DNA from: Nomia melanderi
Lineage: Eukaryota; Arthropoda; Insecta; Hymenoptera; Halictidae
DNA length: 64,000 bases
Assembly (NCBI RefSeq): GCF_051020985.1
Contig: NC_135000.1
Coordinates: 25,884,784 to 25,948,783, forward strand
Direction of reading: 5' to 3'
In this document: positions 46,601 through 58,940 of the stretch, piece after piece
Position numbering within the stretch: position 1 is the stretch's first letter
Layout: each line of letters starts with the position of its first letter
Made by a program: the position numbers and the translations under genes
The notes under the pieces: generated by a model
The model's database searches: none
Told to the model about the DNA's origin: nothing
Seen by the model: the letters and a program-made list of their open reading frames with translations, nothing else

Positions 46601-49600
46601 CCATATTATTTATATTAACGTTAGTTATAAGACGTACTGATATTTCATTAGAAAGTGAAGAATATATCTAGCGAAACGATTCTCGAGTGCAAAGGGTTCA
46701 AATACGCCGTGTTCTTCGTTACCTGAAAGTCGAAGGTTTCGTCGCAGTTGAAAACCAACACGAATCGTCCGAGTTGGTGACCCAAAGCCTTCACCGACTC
46801 GGTCTTTCCGGTTCCAGCAGGACCAAACGGAGAACCTCCGAGGCGAGCTTCCAACGCTTGAGTCATGGTCAGGTAGCACCTGTCTGTCAGAGGAGTCTGC
46901 ACCAGTCTATCCTGCACTCCCAAGTACTCGAATCCATAGAAGAACTTCGCGTTCGCCATGTGTATGGTGAGTTGCTGTAAAACTTCTGTCTGCCTGGGAT
47001 CAAAGTAGAATCTCATTTCGCACAGCCACTCGAACGCTTTCGGATTGGAGACTTTATTCGCGATCAATCTCCTCGTTACAGTGCGCTTATGCACGAACTC
47101 GTTGATCAGATGTTCCAGCTTCTTTCGCCTCAGAGCTGGCTGTTCTTGCAAGACGGAGTCCGCCAACACGTTCAAAGTACCTTCAACTTGAGTCAATACT
47201 CTCTCCAATGGATTTTTGCTCGGGTCGGTTTGCGCTTCGTGCAGAGCGGCTTCAACGTCCTCCGACCATAAAATCTGCGCAGCTAGGACAATGATCTGTG
47301 CCTGGTAGTTGTCGCACCATGTCATGAACGCTTGTGGATTCATATTGCCGTCTTTGAACTGTTTGATATCTTGGACCGCTCTCGCGAGGCTCGACGCCAG
47401 TGTGACTCTCATTTCCTTCTCGACAAGGGTCAGCCATTCATTGATCTTCGGATGATCGACGGTAGAGACCGGAGTTTGGAAAAGCACCTCTTCTCCTTCT
47501 CGAGATGCCACGCCAGTGATGACGGTGTTGTCGTCGTTCAGAAGAATAGCCGCTACACCGGCGAACATCTTTTTAAAGTGCTTCTGCAGTCTTGCGATGT
47601 TCTTGCTGTTACCAATGATTTCGAGCAGGTCCTCGTCGCCAACGAAGTAAAATCGAGGAAACGATGTACGCTCCCTCTCAAGATATTCTCCTAAAGCCTT
47701 CTGGATTTTTCCTAGCAGATCTGCTAAACGTTCCAACGCCCTTTGCACGCCTGGGATATTCAGGACGTCCATGACCATCGGGGATTTCGACACTTTCTTC
47801 ATCAGGCCAAGAAACTCGGAGCTGATGCTTTGGAATCGAGAGGTTTCGACGGGCAGTAGAGTTTTAATGTCCGCGCTGCCCGAGAAAATACCCTCCAAGT
47901 AGACCCACCGTCTCTGCACGTCTATCCAGACGTCGAACAACGCGTTGATCCGGTTCAATTTCTCTTCCCAAGTCAGCGCCTCTTCCTCGAACACTTTATA
48001 GTAAGGCGACAATTTCATCGCAGCCACGGAATTGATGTGCTCCTTAACTTTGTTGAAGAGATCATCCCAGCCGCGTATCAGTTTACATTTGTTCTGGTAA
48101 TTGATCAAATCCAGTTCGTAGGTTTGCCAGGACTCGCGGACTTGCTTCAAGAACTCCTCGAGCGCCATTTCACCCTGAGCAACCAGGATAATATCTTTTA
48201 CTATGCCTTCATTCTTCTGAAGATTCACGTCCCAAACCTGACCAAGAGTGAGTTCGCTCAACACCCAGTTGACACGCAGCTGTTTGGTTAGTTGCTTCCA
48301 ATGTCTTTCCTTCAAGGCGTCAGATTTCAACTCGACGATCAACATGTTAACTTTCGTGTAACTCTGCAGCATCTTCTTGACGTATTCATAGGAGGAGTAC
48401 TGTCTGAGCCTGGCAGGCAGTTCCTTTAATTGCGCCATCATCGTGTCCAATTGTTGTCGCAGTTTCCTTGGTTGCACGGATAGCCATGGCTTCTCTCGGG
48501 TCTCGTCGATTTGAGCCCATATCTTTGACAGTTCTGACCAGACACCTCTCAAGTCTTGAAGCTCTTCGAACACAACTTGCATTCTGTCCTCGCTGGTCGA
48601 AACACCTCCGGGTTCTTGCAGTTCTAAAGCTTCCTTGGCCTTCGCCACGTTGTCTCTCTCCTCTTTCAATCTGGCGAATTTACTTTCAAACAATTGCAGC
48701 TGCTGTAACGCCTCGTCCGGTCGCAAGTGACCCTCGACCGGCTTCCCTCTTTCCCAATCGCTCAGGAAATCAGTGGTCCTTATTTCAACGGCCTTGTCCT
48801 CCGCGACGATCTTCATTTGCAACGACGCCACCTGCGTCTGTATACTCGTGTCCTTTCTCTTGAGTATCTCATTGAAAGCGCCCCATTCGCCTTCGATGTT
48901 GTCTACGTGCAGCCACGAGGATGGGAACTGGAATCTCTGACGCTCCAATATTCTCTGACCCTCGCGGTATATATCCACCTGTTTCTCCCACACTTTCATT
49001 TTGCGTTTCAAAGACTGGACGTACGTTATCAGGCCAACCGCGTCGGAAGTGCTAGCAGCTTCGATGGACTGTTGTTCCAAACCGCTTCTAGATTTCGACA
49101 CTTGCGAGTGGAAGCTTGCCATTTCATTGCCAAGGAGGGTTCCGAATTTACCGAGCGTCTCTTTGTGCCACGAATCGTACTTCAACGATACTTTGCTCTG
49201 CACTTTCGCATAGTCGATGATAACAGGGCCAAATTCGCGCCTAGTGTCCGACGTGTCGAACGTGGTTCTAGTTTTCTTAATGTCGTTCAGACACTTCATC
49301 CACAGGTTTATGTTCTCTCCCAATTTTCCATACAGATTATCCGGTTGTAAATCCCAAAGAGCCTGATAACGCAACCACTGGTCCACGTAGTCGGCGACAT
49401 CTTTCATTTTAGATTCCACCGCCTCGTAAGCCGCTTCCAATGGTTGTTTCCCATTGGGCAATTTTGTGAGTAAGTTCCTGTAAGTTGCCGATTCCGGTTT
49501 ATCCAAACCTACTTGGTATCTTGAACTCTGGAGCCGAATCTGAGACGTGACTATGGCCTGCCATGCGAATAGTTGTTGCATTATCTGAAATCTCGCGTCC

Positions 49601-52600
49601 TCGATGCTCGGATACAAGTACATCGTTTGGTTCGTTATGCGAACTTCGTGAATTTGGTTCTGAATCTTCGGATCACCGCCGGGTTTGTGAGTAGGCTGAG
49701 ACGGAGCATCGGTATCCATACTCAAATCCACTTCCTTCTTTTGACCGGTGAGCGCATTGGTCCATGCTTTTATCCCAGCTTCCAATCTCGCCGCTAAATT
49801 CTTTTCCACTTCCTCGTCGAGTCTGGACACCCAGATGTTCAAGTTCGAATAATTCTTTAAAGACAGTTCGTCCACGGCTCTTTGAATTTTCGTGAGTATA
49901 TCGGCGAACGTGTTTGCCGAGTACGGACATGTTTCGAGGGAACGAACATCGACGTCTAGTTGTTCTTCGACCACCACTAGATCCTCCACCTTCTCTTGGA
50001 ACGAAACAACAACGTCGGAGAGACGTTTCACGTACGGATCTAACTTGTAACTTTCCCAGATGAGCCCGATACCCTAATTTTAAAACACAAAAAATTGTAT
50101 ATATATGCATATAAAAAAAAGAAACAACGTATGTATTTTACAGCACGATCTTTGTCGATTGCAAATAAAAGCTCACCTCGGAAATAAGTGATAAGACGTC
50201 GTTGCGCATCCCAGCAACTAACGGTACGATACTGGCCTTGTCTTCGATCTAGGGAGAAATATGAAATTACAAAATGTAATTGCCGAGGTTACATTCCTAT
50301 ATCGATACTGTTTTACAACATAAATTACAGTTTACCATTCAATGATGTACATACAAAAGATGCAAACAAAAGTTTCACGTATTCATACAGCAAATCCTAA
50401 AGAACTGTAGTTGATTCATATATGCGCTTGCTTATCACAGAAACAGAGAAATACAAGATATCGCCATATCGATTACAAGCAATTATATTTTGGAATATAC
50501 GAAACCGTTTAATCTTACAAATTAATCGGAACTAAATATAGTAAGTAAATTCAACCTGAAGTACGAACAAAATCGCAGAAATTTCAAAGGTTCCTTTGGA
50601 GGAAGAGCGATCAATGAAATTAGAAGTCTGAAAGCTCCGACAAACAGAATGTACAAACGTTTGTATATTTTTCTTGAAAACGAAACAAAAGCTGAATCTT
50701 ATCCGAATTGAAAATTTACCTACTCATTCGTCAGACGTAATTACACTAATATCTTTCAATTGTTCATCGTACTAAAACAAAATCATCTTGCAGTACAGAT
50801 CTTTCTACGAGAGCTAAGCAGGCATTACATTAATTTGCATATGTAGGCAAGATGCATAATTCCTGAAAGCATCATACAATGGCTACCTTCAGTGCGGGGC
50901 AGTGGGTACTCCGATTGGTAAGCTAAACATGTTGGAGATCCAAGAAATTAGAAATATCAGTACAACTAATGTATACCCTTAACCTGGCACTATTCCCTAT
51001 TATTTTCTATCTTATTGCATATTTTCAAGGCTTTAAAACCACTGTAATATTATAGTAGTGTTCGTCATGATGCAAAAACATTCGAAAATATAAAACTTCG
51101 TTGCTAGTGAACGATAAAATCTCTTTAAAAGTTAAAACAGTAATTTCGAAAATGTACATATAATATAGAAATTCTAAACGTAACATAACGTTACCTTCTC
51201 CAGCGTCCTCTCGTAAGTCCTGATGCTGTCGATCAGGCTGATCGCAAACGGGTACAGTTGATTGGCCAAATGCGCTTTATTCACGATCGGCAACGGTACA
51301 CGAAAACCAAGATTTCTCAAGTTTCTTACTTCCTTTGATAACGTGATAATTTCAGGCAGAAAATTCACTTTTAATTTCAATACGTTGCCACGGCTTGTAC
51401 GCGATCGTACATTCTCTATAGCGAAAATTCTTCCGGTGACACCGAGATTTCTTTGTTGTACTTTCCGTGCCCAATCGTTGAAAATTTCTTGAGTCGACAG
51501 CTTCATGCGAAAACTATCCCCGTCCGCTTTCAATTTCTGTCCCTCGATGTGACACTCCCATCCTTTTCCTGTAAAAGGAAGATTATTGAAAATTTTCTAA
51601 AAATGTATGAAATAATTTTAATACTTACCTAACACGTCTTCGACCCGTTTTAAGTACATCGTAAGTTGATAATCTATTTGTTTGACCCAAATGATGGAAC
51701 CGGCGACGGGAGGCAAGTCTCTGACTGTACTCATTTTACAGCATTTGCTTTGTGCATACTGAACCTATATTGATAATACAATGATTAAATAAAATTTCCG
51801 ATTTCAATGTTCCCTGTATTTCATTTTTCTATACCTTGAATTTTTCATGTAAGGCTTCGATATCGTCCTTGACTCTTTGTATCAGTTGCGTTTGATATTC
51901 TCTAATTGCGCCTCGTATGTGCGGCCTCACGAAAAGCGCATTAAAACGCGAAAAAATTCGGAACATTTCATTTGCATTCTTCGCCGTGCCCAATTGATCT
52001 CTCAGGTGTGCTGTGATTCTTGCTTCGACTCGTTCTATGCGCTCTTCGTATCTATAAACGGCAGCTTTCCAAGATTCCTGACCCTCTTTACTAATATCAA
52101 GACAATCTATTTCTTTAACGTTCTCATATGCTAAATTCACTTCACTAATCGCATTTGCATCTGCTGCATCGAGAGCATATTCGACTTTGTCATTATCAGG
52201 AGTCTCCATTGTTGTAGTATTATTAGTTTGAACAGTAGGTCTAAGCACACGAACAATCACTGTCCTGAGCTGTTCATGCTGCAGACGAAAATGACGCATA
52301 TGTTCCATTCTATTTTCCAACTTTTTATGTGTTAGCGAAACCCTCCATAACAATTTCATATGCTCGTCGCGTTTCTTTTTAACAAGATCTCTTAACAATC
52401 CAGTTAACTTTTCGTATTCGTCGTCCCATGTAGTGAACACTTCGAAACATTGTCCCATAACTTTTTCAAACTCATCAAATGGAATGTGCATTAATCTTCT
52501 TGTGCCTAGTACTTTTAGAAGCTGTTGCCCAAGATCTCTGGATATAGCTTCTAGTAATCTTAACGCTCTTTGAATAGGATATTTTGTGCTTCTGATTTTT

Positions 52601-54427
52601 CTAAAGTGAATAAAGATCTGCTGAACACTGGTTCCTATTCTTTCGAGTTCTGTAGCTGACAGTAAATCGTTAATTGGGAAATCCTTCATTAGCGGATTGT
52701 AATCATTGACAGTAGCCAAAGCTTGTTGTAGGCCAGTATCCGTGTCAAAACTAACTGTGGCATGGAATCTCTTTCCATGTTTAAGTATATCCAATGTTAA
52801 TGAAATTTCTATGCTTTCTCTTTTTTCTTGTATCCGATGTAATGCCCTTTCTAAGTTTAACCAGAACGAAATCTCCTGAAGCGCTGTACCTGACTCTGGG
52901 TCTCGATTCAGTTTAGTAACCTGAAAGAAATTGAATGGTACAAGTTTAACATGGGTTACATAGAACAGAAGTGGTTAACAAATTATTTACCTTCTGAATT
53001 TCTTTGATCCATCGATTAACGCCATTCTGCAATTGATTCAGAAACGTAGAGTCTTCAACTTTATCTCCAAAATCTGCGACTTTTGGCTTACGATTTTCTT
53101 CTGTGCATTGTTTGATTACTTGTGCAACAGTTGGATGAATTTGTAAAGAAATTTCAGGAATATCTATATTTTGTTGTAAATGTAATAATCCCATTTCTAA
53201 TTCTGCTATTTTTTTCTCAACTGTCGGTGCCATTTTATCTCCATCTCTATCGGCACGACCAGTTTCCTTCACATAACTCTTAAAGTATGGAGCCATAGTT
53301 TTACTAATGGCATGTAATGTTTCATAAGGTGGCCCATCCGAAAAAGTAATTAATCGTACTTGCGAATGAATCGACTTATCAGCTTCTACTATTGCCCCAC
53401 GTTTTGTTAAAACTAAGGAGGCCATTTTAGGATTAGTAAAATGTATCTCATTTGATATATAGAAAACAGAATTGTCTTTTTCTTCATCCCCTTCATTACT
53501 GTCTTCCTCTAAAAGATCAGAAATTAAAATATAATATACTATACAAATATAAATTATTATATACTAATTATAACGATTCCACAAAATATCATTCTTGCAA
53601 AAATTGTGCAATTCCAATTATTCTCTTTGAAAACTAGCAATTCAACGGAGCGGGTATAAAATAATAATTATAATTAATGCGGGTGAAAGTTATTTTTCAA
53701 TATTTTCTATATGCAATACTTTAACACCGTAGAGAAATGAAAAAATCGAAAAATAATTGATACGTAAGATTGCGCACCGGCACATTTTCGCGAGTTACAG
53801 AAATGTCTGTGAAAAATGAGGACAGAGCTAAAAAGAATACAATACTCTTGTTAGATGTATCGACCATATTAAAGTATGAGTCATATTCGACAAGGCAGAT
53901 GTAAATGCGTTCGACGGCAAGTAGCACATTAATTTTCAGTATACGTTTCCGTTGTCGCGGTTTGATGTACCGTTGTATCGAGAGACCGCAATGGAGGATA
54001 TCGCGAGAGGGCAGAGTGCAAAATTTACAACGGTGAGACGGTTAACGATTTATCGCGTATCGTCGATTCACGTACCTTTGCTGGAACTCCTTTGTACGTA
54101 AAGAGCCCACACCTGAGAATCGCTCAAGAATTTTCTAATACACTCTTGATTGTTCTTGTCGTCGAAAGCAGAAGTTAGCGCGGGTGGTACCACTTCTTCG
54201 TCGGGTAGAAGAACCATCACAACCTTTTTTAAATAATTTGCAAACTCCGAATATCCCACCACTATAACAATTTGGGACTCCGGGGATGGTTCCCCGGAGC
54301 CATCCAAGGAATCACCCATCCCGCGGTAATCGGTATTACAATATACTGAAGATCTTGAGCGGGTGATCGGCTGACCCCCGCTCTTGGATGAACTGTCACA
54401 CAGGTGATGACGATCTATAGGGGGCAT
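34668..54427 (-). CDS. Dhc64C: Cytoplasmic dynein 1 heavy chain
   Basis: Minus-end-directed microtubule motor for cargo transport and mitosis. Exons in transcript order: 54427-54076, 53508-52991, 52920-51835, 51764-51629, 51568-51195, 50248-50177, 50073-46723, 46126-45732, 45637-45327, 45249-45161, 44751-43605, 43527-43032, 42939-42324, 42250-41456, 41381-41180, then 41007-40812 or 40105-39907, then 39392-39275, 39192-38821, 38228-35466, 35391-35194, 35102-34668. All phases agree, giving 4673 aa (vertebrate DYNC1H1 about 4646). The tail and linker occupy 1 to about 1900. P-loops are GPAGTGKT (AAA1, about 1930, Walker B in CFDEFNR), GPSGSGKT (AAA2), GPPGSGKT (AAA3) and GVSGAGKT (AAA4). The stalk with its microtubule-binding tip is at about 3225-3540, then AAA5, AAA6 and the C-terminal domain. 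Near-identical blocks to DYNC1H1 exclude axonemal dyneins. The start may be ATG 54427 or the in-frame ATG at 54319 (MGDSLDGSG). A stop lies just upstream in frame. Confidence 0.97.
38297..38802 (-). mobile_element. Family-2-related element with internal 95-bp tandem repeat
   Basis: It lies in the dynein intron 38229-38820. The ends read TTAGCTCTTTGCCACC and GCAAAGGGTTAG, close to the CCCTTTGC ends of family 2 with TTAG in place of TTAA. Inside are four tandem copies of a unit of about 92-95 bp, starting at 38313, 38405, 38500 and 38595. Each contains 'tttgagaaatattgaaat' and 'gatatttaatattacact'-type sequence. Confidence 0.75.
39907..40105 (-). other. Dhc64C: Dynein alternative exon 16b (microtubule-binding domain, version B)
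   Basis: A 199-nt exon with acceptor GTGTAG and donor GTAAGC, phase 1 in and phase 2 out. It begins (with one base from exon 15) [20 protein letters not shown] and ends NFSTEDIT. It matches the first helices of the dynein stalk tip, and its first 20 residues look like the vertebrate DYNC1H1 sequence as I know it. It has one more codon than exon 16a. Confidence 0.93.
40359..40612 (+). mobile_element. TTAA-flanked MITE, family 10, between the alternative dynein exons
   Basis: The left end TTAACGCTAACCGTACC and the right end GGTACGTTTAGTGTTAA form an imperfect inverted repeat of about 22 bp. It makes up over a third of the 706-bp interval between exons 16a and 16b. The strand is arbitrary. Confidence 0.75.
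40812..41007 (-). other. Dhc64C: Dynein alternative exon 16a (microtubule-binding domain, version A)
   Basis: A 196-nt exon with acceptor GTGTAG and donor GTAAGG, phase 1 in and phase 2 out. It encodes AVKGIKRQYLVEIRSMANPP at the start and NFNTENIT at the end. Compared with 16b it differs at about 14 of 65 residues, including Gly/Ser, Arg/Lys, Tyr/His, Glu/Gly and Pro/Asn changes. It lacks one serine present in 16b. Confidence 0.93.
41083..41129 (-). promoter_or_regulatory. Intronic hairpin upstream of alternative exon 16a
   Basis: Perfect 12-bp inverted repeat GACGATTGCGGA (41083-41094) and TCCGCAATCGTC (41118-41129). An inner 5-bp stem ACTCG/CGAGT lies within the loop. It occupies the middle of the 172-nt intron between exon 15 and exon 16a. 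It would fold in the dynein pre-mRNA and could affect the choice of exon. That role is inference. Confidence 0.6.
46260..46700 (-). mobile_element. Family-2-related element in a dynein intron
   Basis: It lies in the intron 46127-46722 (low coordinate next to the exon 8 acceptor). The ends read 'tttgcactcgg' on the left and 'ctcgagtgcaaaggg' on the right. Internal 'gtattaaatatcaaatttta' is the reverse complement of the unit repeated at 38.3-38.7 kb, so the two intronic elements are related. TTAA is not intact at the ends. Confidence 0.65.
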
Positions 54428-55109
54428 AGACTATGGCATAGAAGTGTTACTTACAAACCGCGACGATTTTCCAGCAGCAGCGCCATTTCTCCGCCTTAAA
54501 CTTATTTTTATTTTATCTAACCTTCTGGCTTATTTCTATGATCACTTTCATCGCGGACCATTTGGGCATTATCTTTAAAACATATTCGTGTTCTTTCTTA
54601 ATATTTATTAATCTTGAATAAAGTACCACTTAAGTGGTTGACGATTAAACGTGTTTGCGAGGTAAATATATTTCACTGTAGATTGCTTTCGATTTTCTCA
54701 CTCGGTCAGTATAAAAAATCTATCGCTTCTGTTCGTGTGCTGAAGTACCTATTAAGTATAACTTACTTATTTAAGGTTTTAGTATTCAAGTGGTAGAAAC
54801 GTTTCGAAGTGAAACGTTATGCGCAGAACTGTAGCACGCGCACGCGTGTGGACTATGGAGCAAGAAAACGGTGGTTGGGAACAACGGCTGTAGTATTGTT
54901 GCAGTGATTTTAACGGAATCTTTACAACCGCAGAAATCACTACGAAAGCCAATAACATTTGCAAAAGAACAAACTTTAGTGCGGGAACTGTTTGGTACCA
55001 TTAGTAACGCATGTAATTGCAGGTGTAATTATAGCAAAATTACATTTTGCACCGGCTCGAACCGCGTAACTGTCTTTCGATCGATTTACCTTGTACTTAT
55101 TCTTTTACG
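54428..55109. promoter_or_regulatory. Bidirectional promoter region, dynein (-) and Drp1 (+)
   Basis: The two start codons are 682 bp apart in divergent orientation, so both promoters and 5' leaders fit in this stretch. No TATA box is convincing at a defined spacing, and I see no further coding exon. Short open frames here are not conserved in any way I can judge. Confidence 0.7.
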
Positions 55110-58100
55110 ATGGAAGCTTTGATACCTGTAATAAATAAATTACAAGATGTATTCAATACTGTCGGTGCAGATGCTATACAGCTACCACAAATTGTCGTGC
55201 TTGGTACACAGGTCAGTTTTCATATTTAAATTAACAAGAAAGTCAGGAATTTTACGAGCTATTGTGATCGTGATCTCGATTTGAATTTCATTTTTCTTCT
55301 TGAACATGAAACTACGCAGTCGAACGATTTAACTGTAGTTTTTGTTTTTATGAATTGCACGTTATAAAGTACATATATTTGTCGTGTTGTAGGAGAACGT
55401 TATTACTATTATCTACAGAACAATTTGTGACACTGATATTAACAGTTTAAGTTATAATTTGTAATAGTTAATTGGTGGAAATGTTACTAGAATTAGCAGT
55501 TTATCTTTATTATTGCATAAGTATGGAAAATTGGACTATTAAGGGACCGTCACTTATAATTTACGTGCATTGTTGTAAGTTCGAAATTAAATACAGGTAA
55601 TAATGTTTTTAGAGTTCTGGAAAATCATCGGTGATTGAAAGCTTGGTTGGTCGGTCTTTTTTACCAAGGGGTGTTGGAATAGTTACTCGACGTCCCTTGG
55701 TGCTGCAACTTGTCTATACGCCTAAAGAAGATCGTGAACATAGAAGCGCAGAAAATGGTACATTGGATCTGGATGAGTGGGGAATATTTTTACACTCCAG
55801 AAGTAAAGTTTACACAGATTTTGAGGACATACGTAAAGAAATTGAGGCTGAAACAGATCGCATGGCTGGATCTAATAAAGGGATTTGTCCAGAACCAATT
55901 AATTTGAAAATTTATTCAAAATCAGTGGTTAATTTGACACTTATAGATCTTCCTGGTATCACAAAGGTACCAGTTGGTGACCAACCTGAAGATATTGAAA
56001 CTCAAATTAGTCAGCTGGTATTAAAGTATATATGTAATCCTAATTCTATTATATTGGCTGTGGTCACTGCTAATACAGATATGGCTACCAGTGAAAGTTT
56101 AAAACTTAGCAAAGATGTAGATCCAGATGGAAGACGTACTTTAGCAGTTGTGACTAAGTTAGATCTTATGGATGCTGGTAATTTTATTACTTGAAATTCT
56201 TGATTCATGATGAAATTCTTGATTTATTTATTGTAAATTATTTTAGGAACGGATGCTATAGATATATTATGTGGCAGAGTAATTCCAGTAAAATTAGGAA
56301 TTATTGGAGTAGTCAATCGTTCTCAGCAAGATATAATGAATAATAAAAGTATTCAAGATGCATTGAAAGATGAAGCTGCATTTTTACAGAGGAAATATCC
56401 CACCTTGGCAAATAGGAATGGAACTCCTTATTTAGCTAAAACATTAAACCGTTTACTTATGCACCATATTCGGGACTGCCTTCCAGAATTAAAGGTAACA
56501 GCAAATAATAATAGTAAATACTTGCCATGTATAATTAGAAAGAACTAAAATGAACATAATTTGGTAGAACTTATATTTTTTGAAAACAGACGAGAGTAAA
56601 TGTCATGGTATCCCAATTTCAAACCTTGCTTAATTCGTATGGGGAAGATGTTGGGGACAAGAGTCAGACATTACTTCAAATTATTACGAAATTTGCAAGC
56701 AGTTATTGTTCAACGATAGAGGGAACTGCCAGGAACATAGAAACAACGGAATTACGTGGGGGTGCTCGAATTTGTTATATTTTTCATGAAGCGTTTGGTA
56801 AAACGCTCAACTCTATACATCCACTGGCTGGTCTTAAAAAAGGGGATATTTTGACGGCCATTCAAAATGCCACTGGTCCGAGACCAGCTTTGTTCGTGCC
56901 AGAAGTTTCATTTGAATTATTGGTTAAGCGACAAATTCGAAGACTCGAGGAGCCCTCTCTACGATGCGTAGAACTTGTTCACGATGAAATGCAAAGTATT
57001 ATACAGCACTGTGGTATCGAAGTACAACAAGAGATGTTACGTTTCCCAAAGTTGCACGAACGTATCGTTGATGTTGTGACGCTGTTGCTGCGTCGACGAC
57101 TTCCACCTACTAATCAGATGGTTGAAAATTTAGTTGCCATAGAATTAGCGTATATAAATACAAAGCATCCAGATTTTCATAAGGATGCTGTTCTTGCGTC
57201 GTCTTTACTTCAAAATACTGATGGGGATCACCTAAAACATAATAAAAGACTTCTATCTGCCACAAGACCATCGAGTACCATAATACCAAACGATACCGTA
57301 AGTTATTGACAGCATAAACAATTTACTCTTAAAATAGTTTTTCAGTGACTAACTTTTCTGTCGATATACCTTTACAATCATCCGTATAAAGTTGATTATT
57401 TAAAATTTCATTGAAGAACATACATAACATTTCAAATGTTTGTATCCTTGTACTAGTTTGACGAATATGTCGTGTAACTAAAACTTGTGACACCTTCCTA
57501 ACAGAATTCGAAATCAGACAATAATAGTCAAGACGATGTGACATCTTTTTCTGAGCAGAATAAGGAGCAATCGATGCCTTGGTTATTAACTAATTGGTTG
57601 CCTCATGGGAAAATCGATTCGAACAGTTCGATCGATGGTTCACCTGTAAAAAATCGAGAAAACAGCATGTCTCCTAATCCAAATACAGACTCAAATCCAA
57701 TGATCGAAATACAAAAAGCATCTCCTCAACAGAAACCAATAAATCTACTTCCAGTAGTACCAACGCAAACGTCTCGCAAACTCAGCGAGCGAGAACAACG
57801 AGACTGTGAAGTTATTGGTAAGTGGGGAAAGGGGATTTTCAATTACCTCGTGCAATACCAGTTTGATTTCGTGTATACTAATGTAAACGTACAACTTTGC
57901 AGAGAGACTAATAAAATCATACTTTTATATCGTAAGAAAATCCATACAGGATAGCGTACCAAAAGCTGTCATGCATTTCCTAGTCAACTATGTTAAAGAT
58001 AATTTACAAAGCGAGCTTGTAACTCATTTGTATAAATCTGATCACGCCGAACTACTTTTAAACGAAAGTGAACACGTTGCCATCAGACGCAAGGAAGCGG

Positions 58101-58253
58101 CAGACATGCTAAAGGTATATTCAATTGTGCACGGCGAGACGTTCTGTATTATATAAATCAAATCTGAAATTTACATTTATATATTTTCTATTTCAGGCAC
58201 TAACTCAAGCTGGTCATATAATTAGTGAAATTCGAGAGACGCATATGTGGTAA
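55110..58253 (+). CDS. Drp1: Dynamin-related protein 1 (mitochondrial fission GTPase)
   Basis: Cytosolic dynamin-family GTPase that assembles on mitochondria and peroxisomes and constricts them. Seven exons: 55110-55211, 55613-56177, 56247-56494, 56590-57297, 57505-57817, 57903-58114, 58197-58253. All phases agree, giving 734 aa (human DNM1L about 736). GTPase motifs: G1 GTQSSGKS at 32-39 across the first intron, the G2 threonine in VTRRP, G3 DLPG, G4 TKLD and G5 VNRS. The middle/stalk region follows. A polar, Ser/Asn-rich B-insert (mostly exon 5) replaces the PH domain of classical dynamins. The GTPase effector domain (KAVMHFLVNYVKD onward) runs to the C-terminus and ends RETHMW. The insert and the lack of a proline-rich tail separate it from dynamin/shibire. 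It is divergent from the dynein gene and convergent with the SMYD4-like gene. Confidence 0.97.
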
Positions 58254-58940
58254 CCGAACTTGTACACTATACACACGCATACAACCACCGCCACGAAGTT
58301 ATAGTTTAATATAGACATTTTGGCGTTTTAGTAGGTAAATGACGAGAGTGAAACTACGCGTGTATCGATCCACTGTGTATATACATATATACATACATAT
58401 GTATATATATATATAATTTTTATTTTTCATGCAATCAGTGTCTCTACTACACCGATTAGAATAATTTTTAAGGTTTACGCATTTTCTTTTAATTTCACAT
58501 TCTAAGCGTAAAACACACAATACCGTAACACGTGCATTTATAGCAATCATCAGCACAATTAATACCAAGTAATACGAAAGTATTGCCATCAATATGAATG
58601 GTGCTCATGTCACAACTACACTTGAAACGCTTTAATGTACTCATGTATTCACGTGCGAATACCGGCGATTAATTTATTTAGGATTCGTCAATTTTCTTGG
58701 TAGCCGTAAGACATGAAAACGGGGAAAAAATGTGTCACCAGTCGTGAGCGCGGGGGCAGTCTGTAACTATTCTATGTAGCAGTATTTTCCACTGCTCGCA
58801 GGATCCATCGGTACGATGGTGCCTAATACAAAAAGATACCGTGAAAATTCTGTTCTTTTTAAATCCATTGTGATATAAATCCCAAATCGTGTATCGGTGT
58901 ATACATATTTATACATACACACATAATTGTTAGCGTATTG
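58254..58940. other. Convergent 3' regions of Drp1 (+) and the SMYD4-like gene (-)
   Basis: No coding sequence is seen. A TA/CA microsatellite lies at about 58375-58420. A TTTATT at about 58674 would be an AATAAA on the - strand for the SMYD4-like transcript. Confidence 0.6.
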
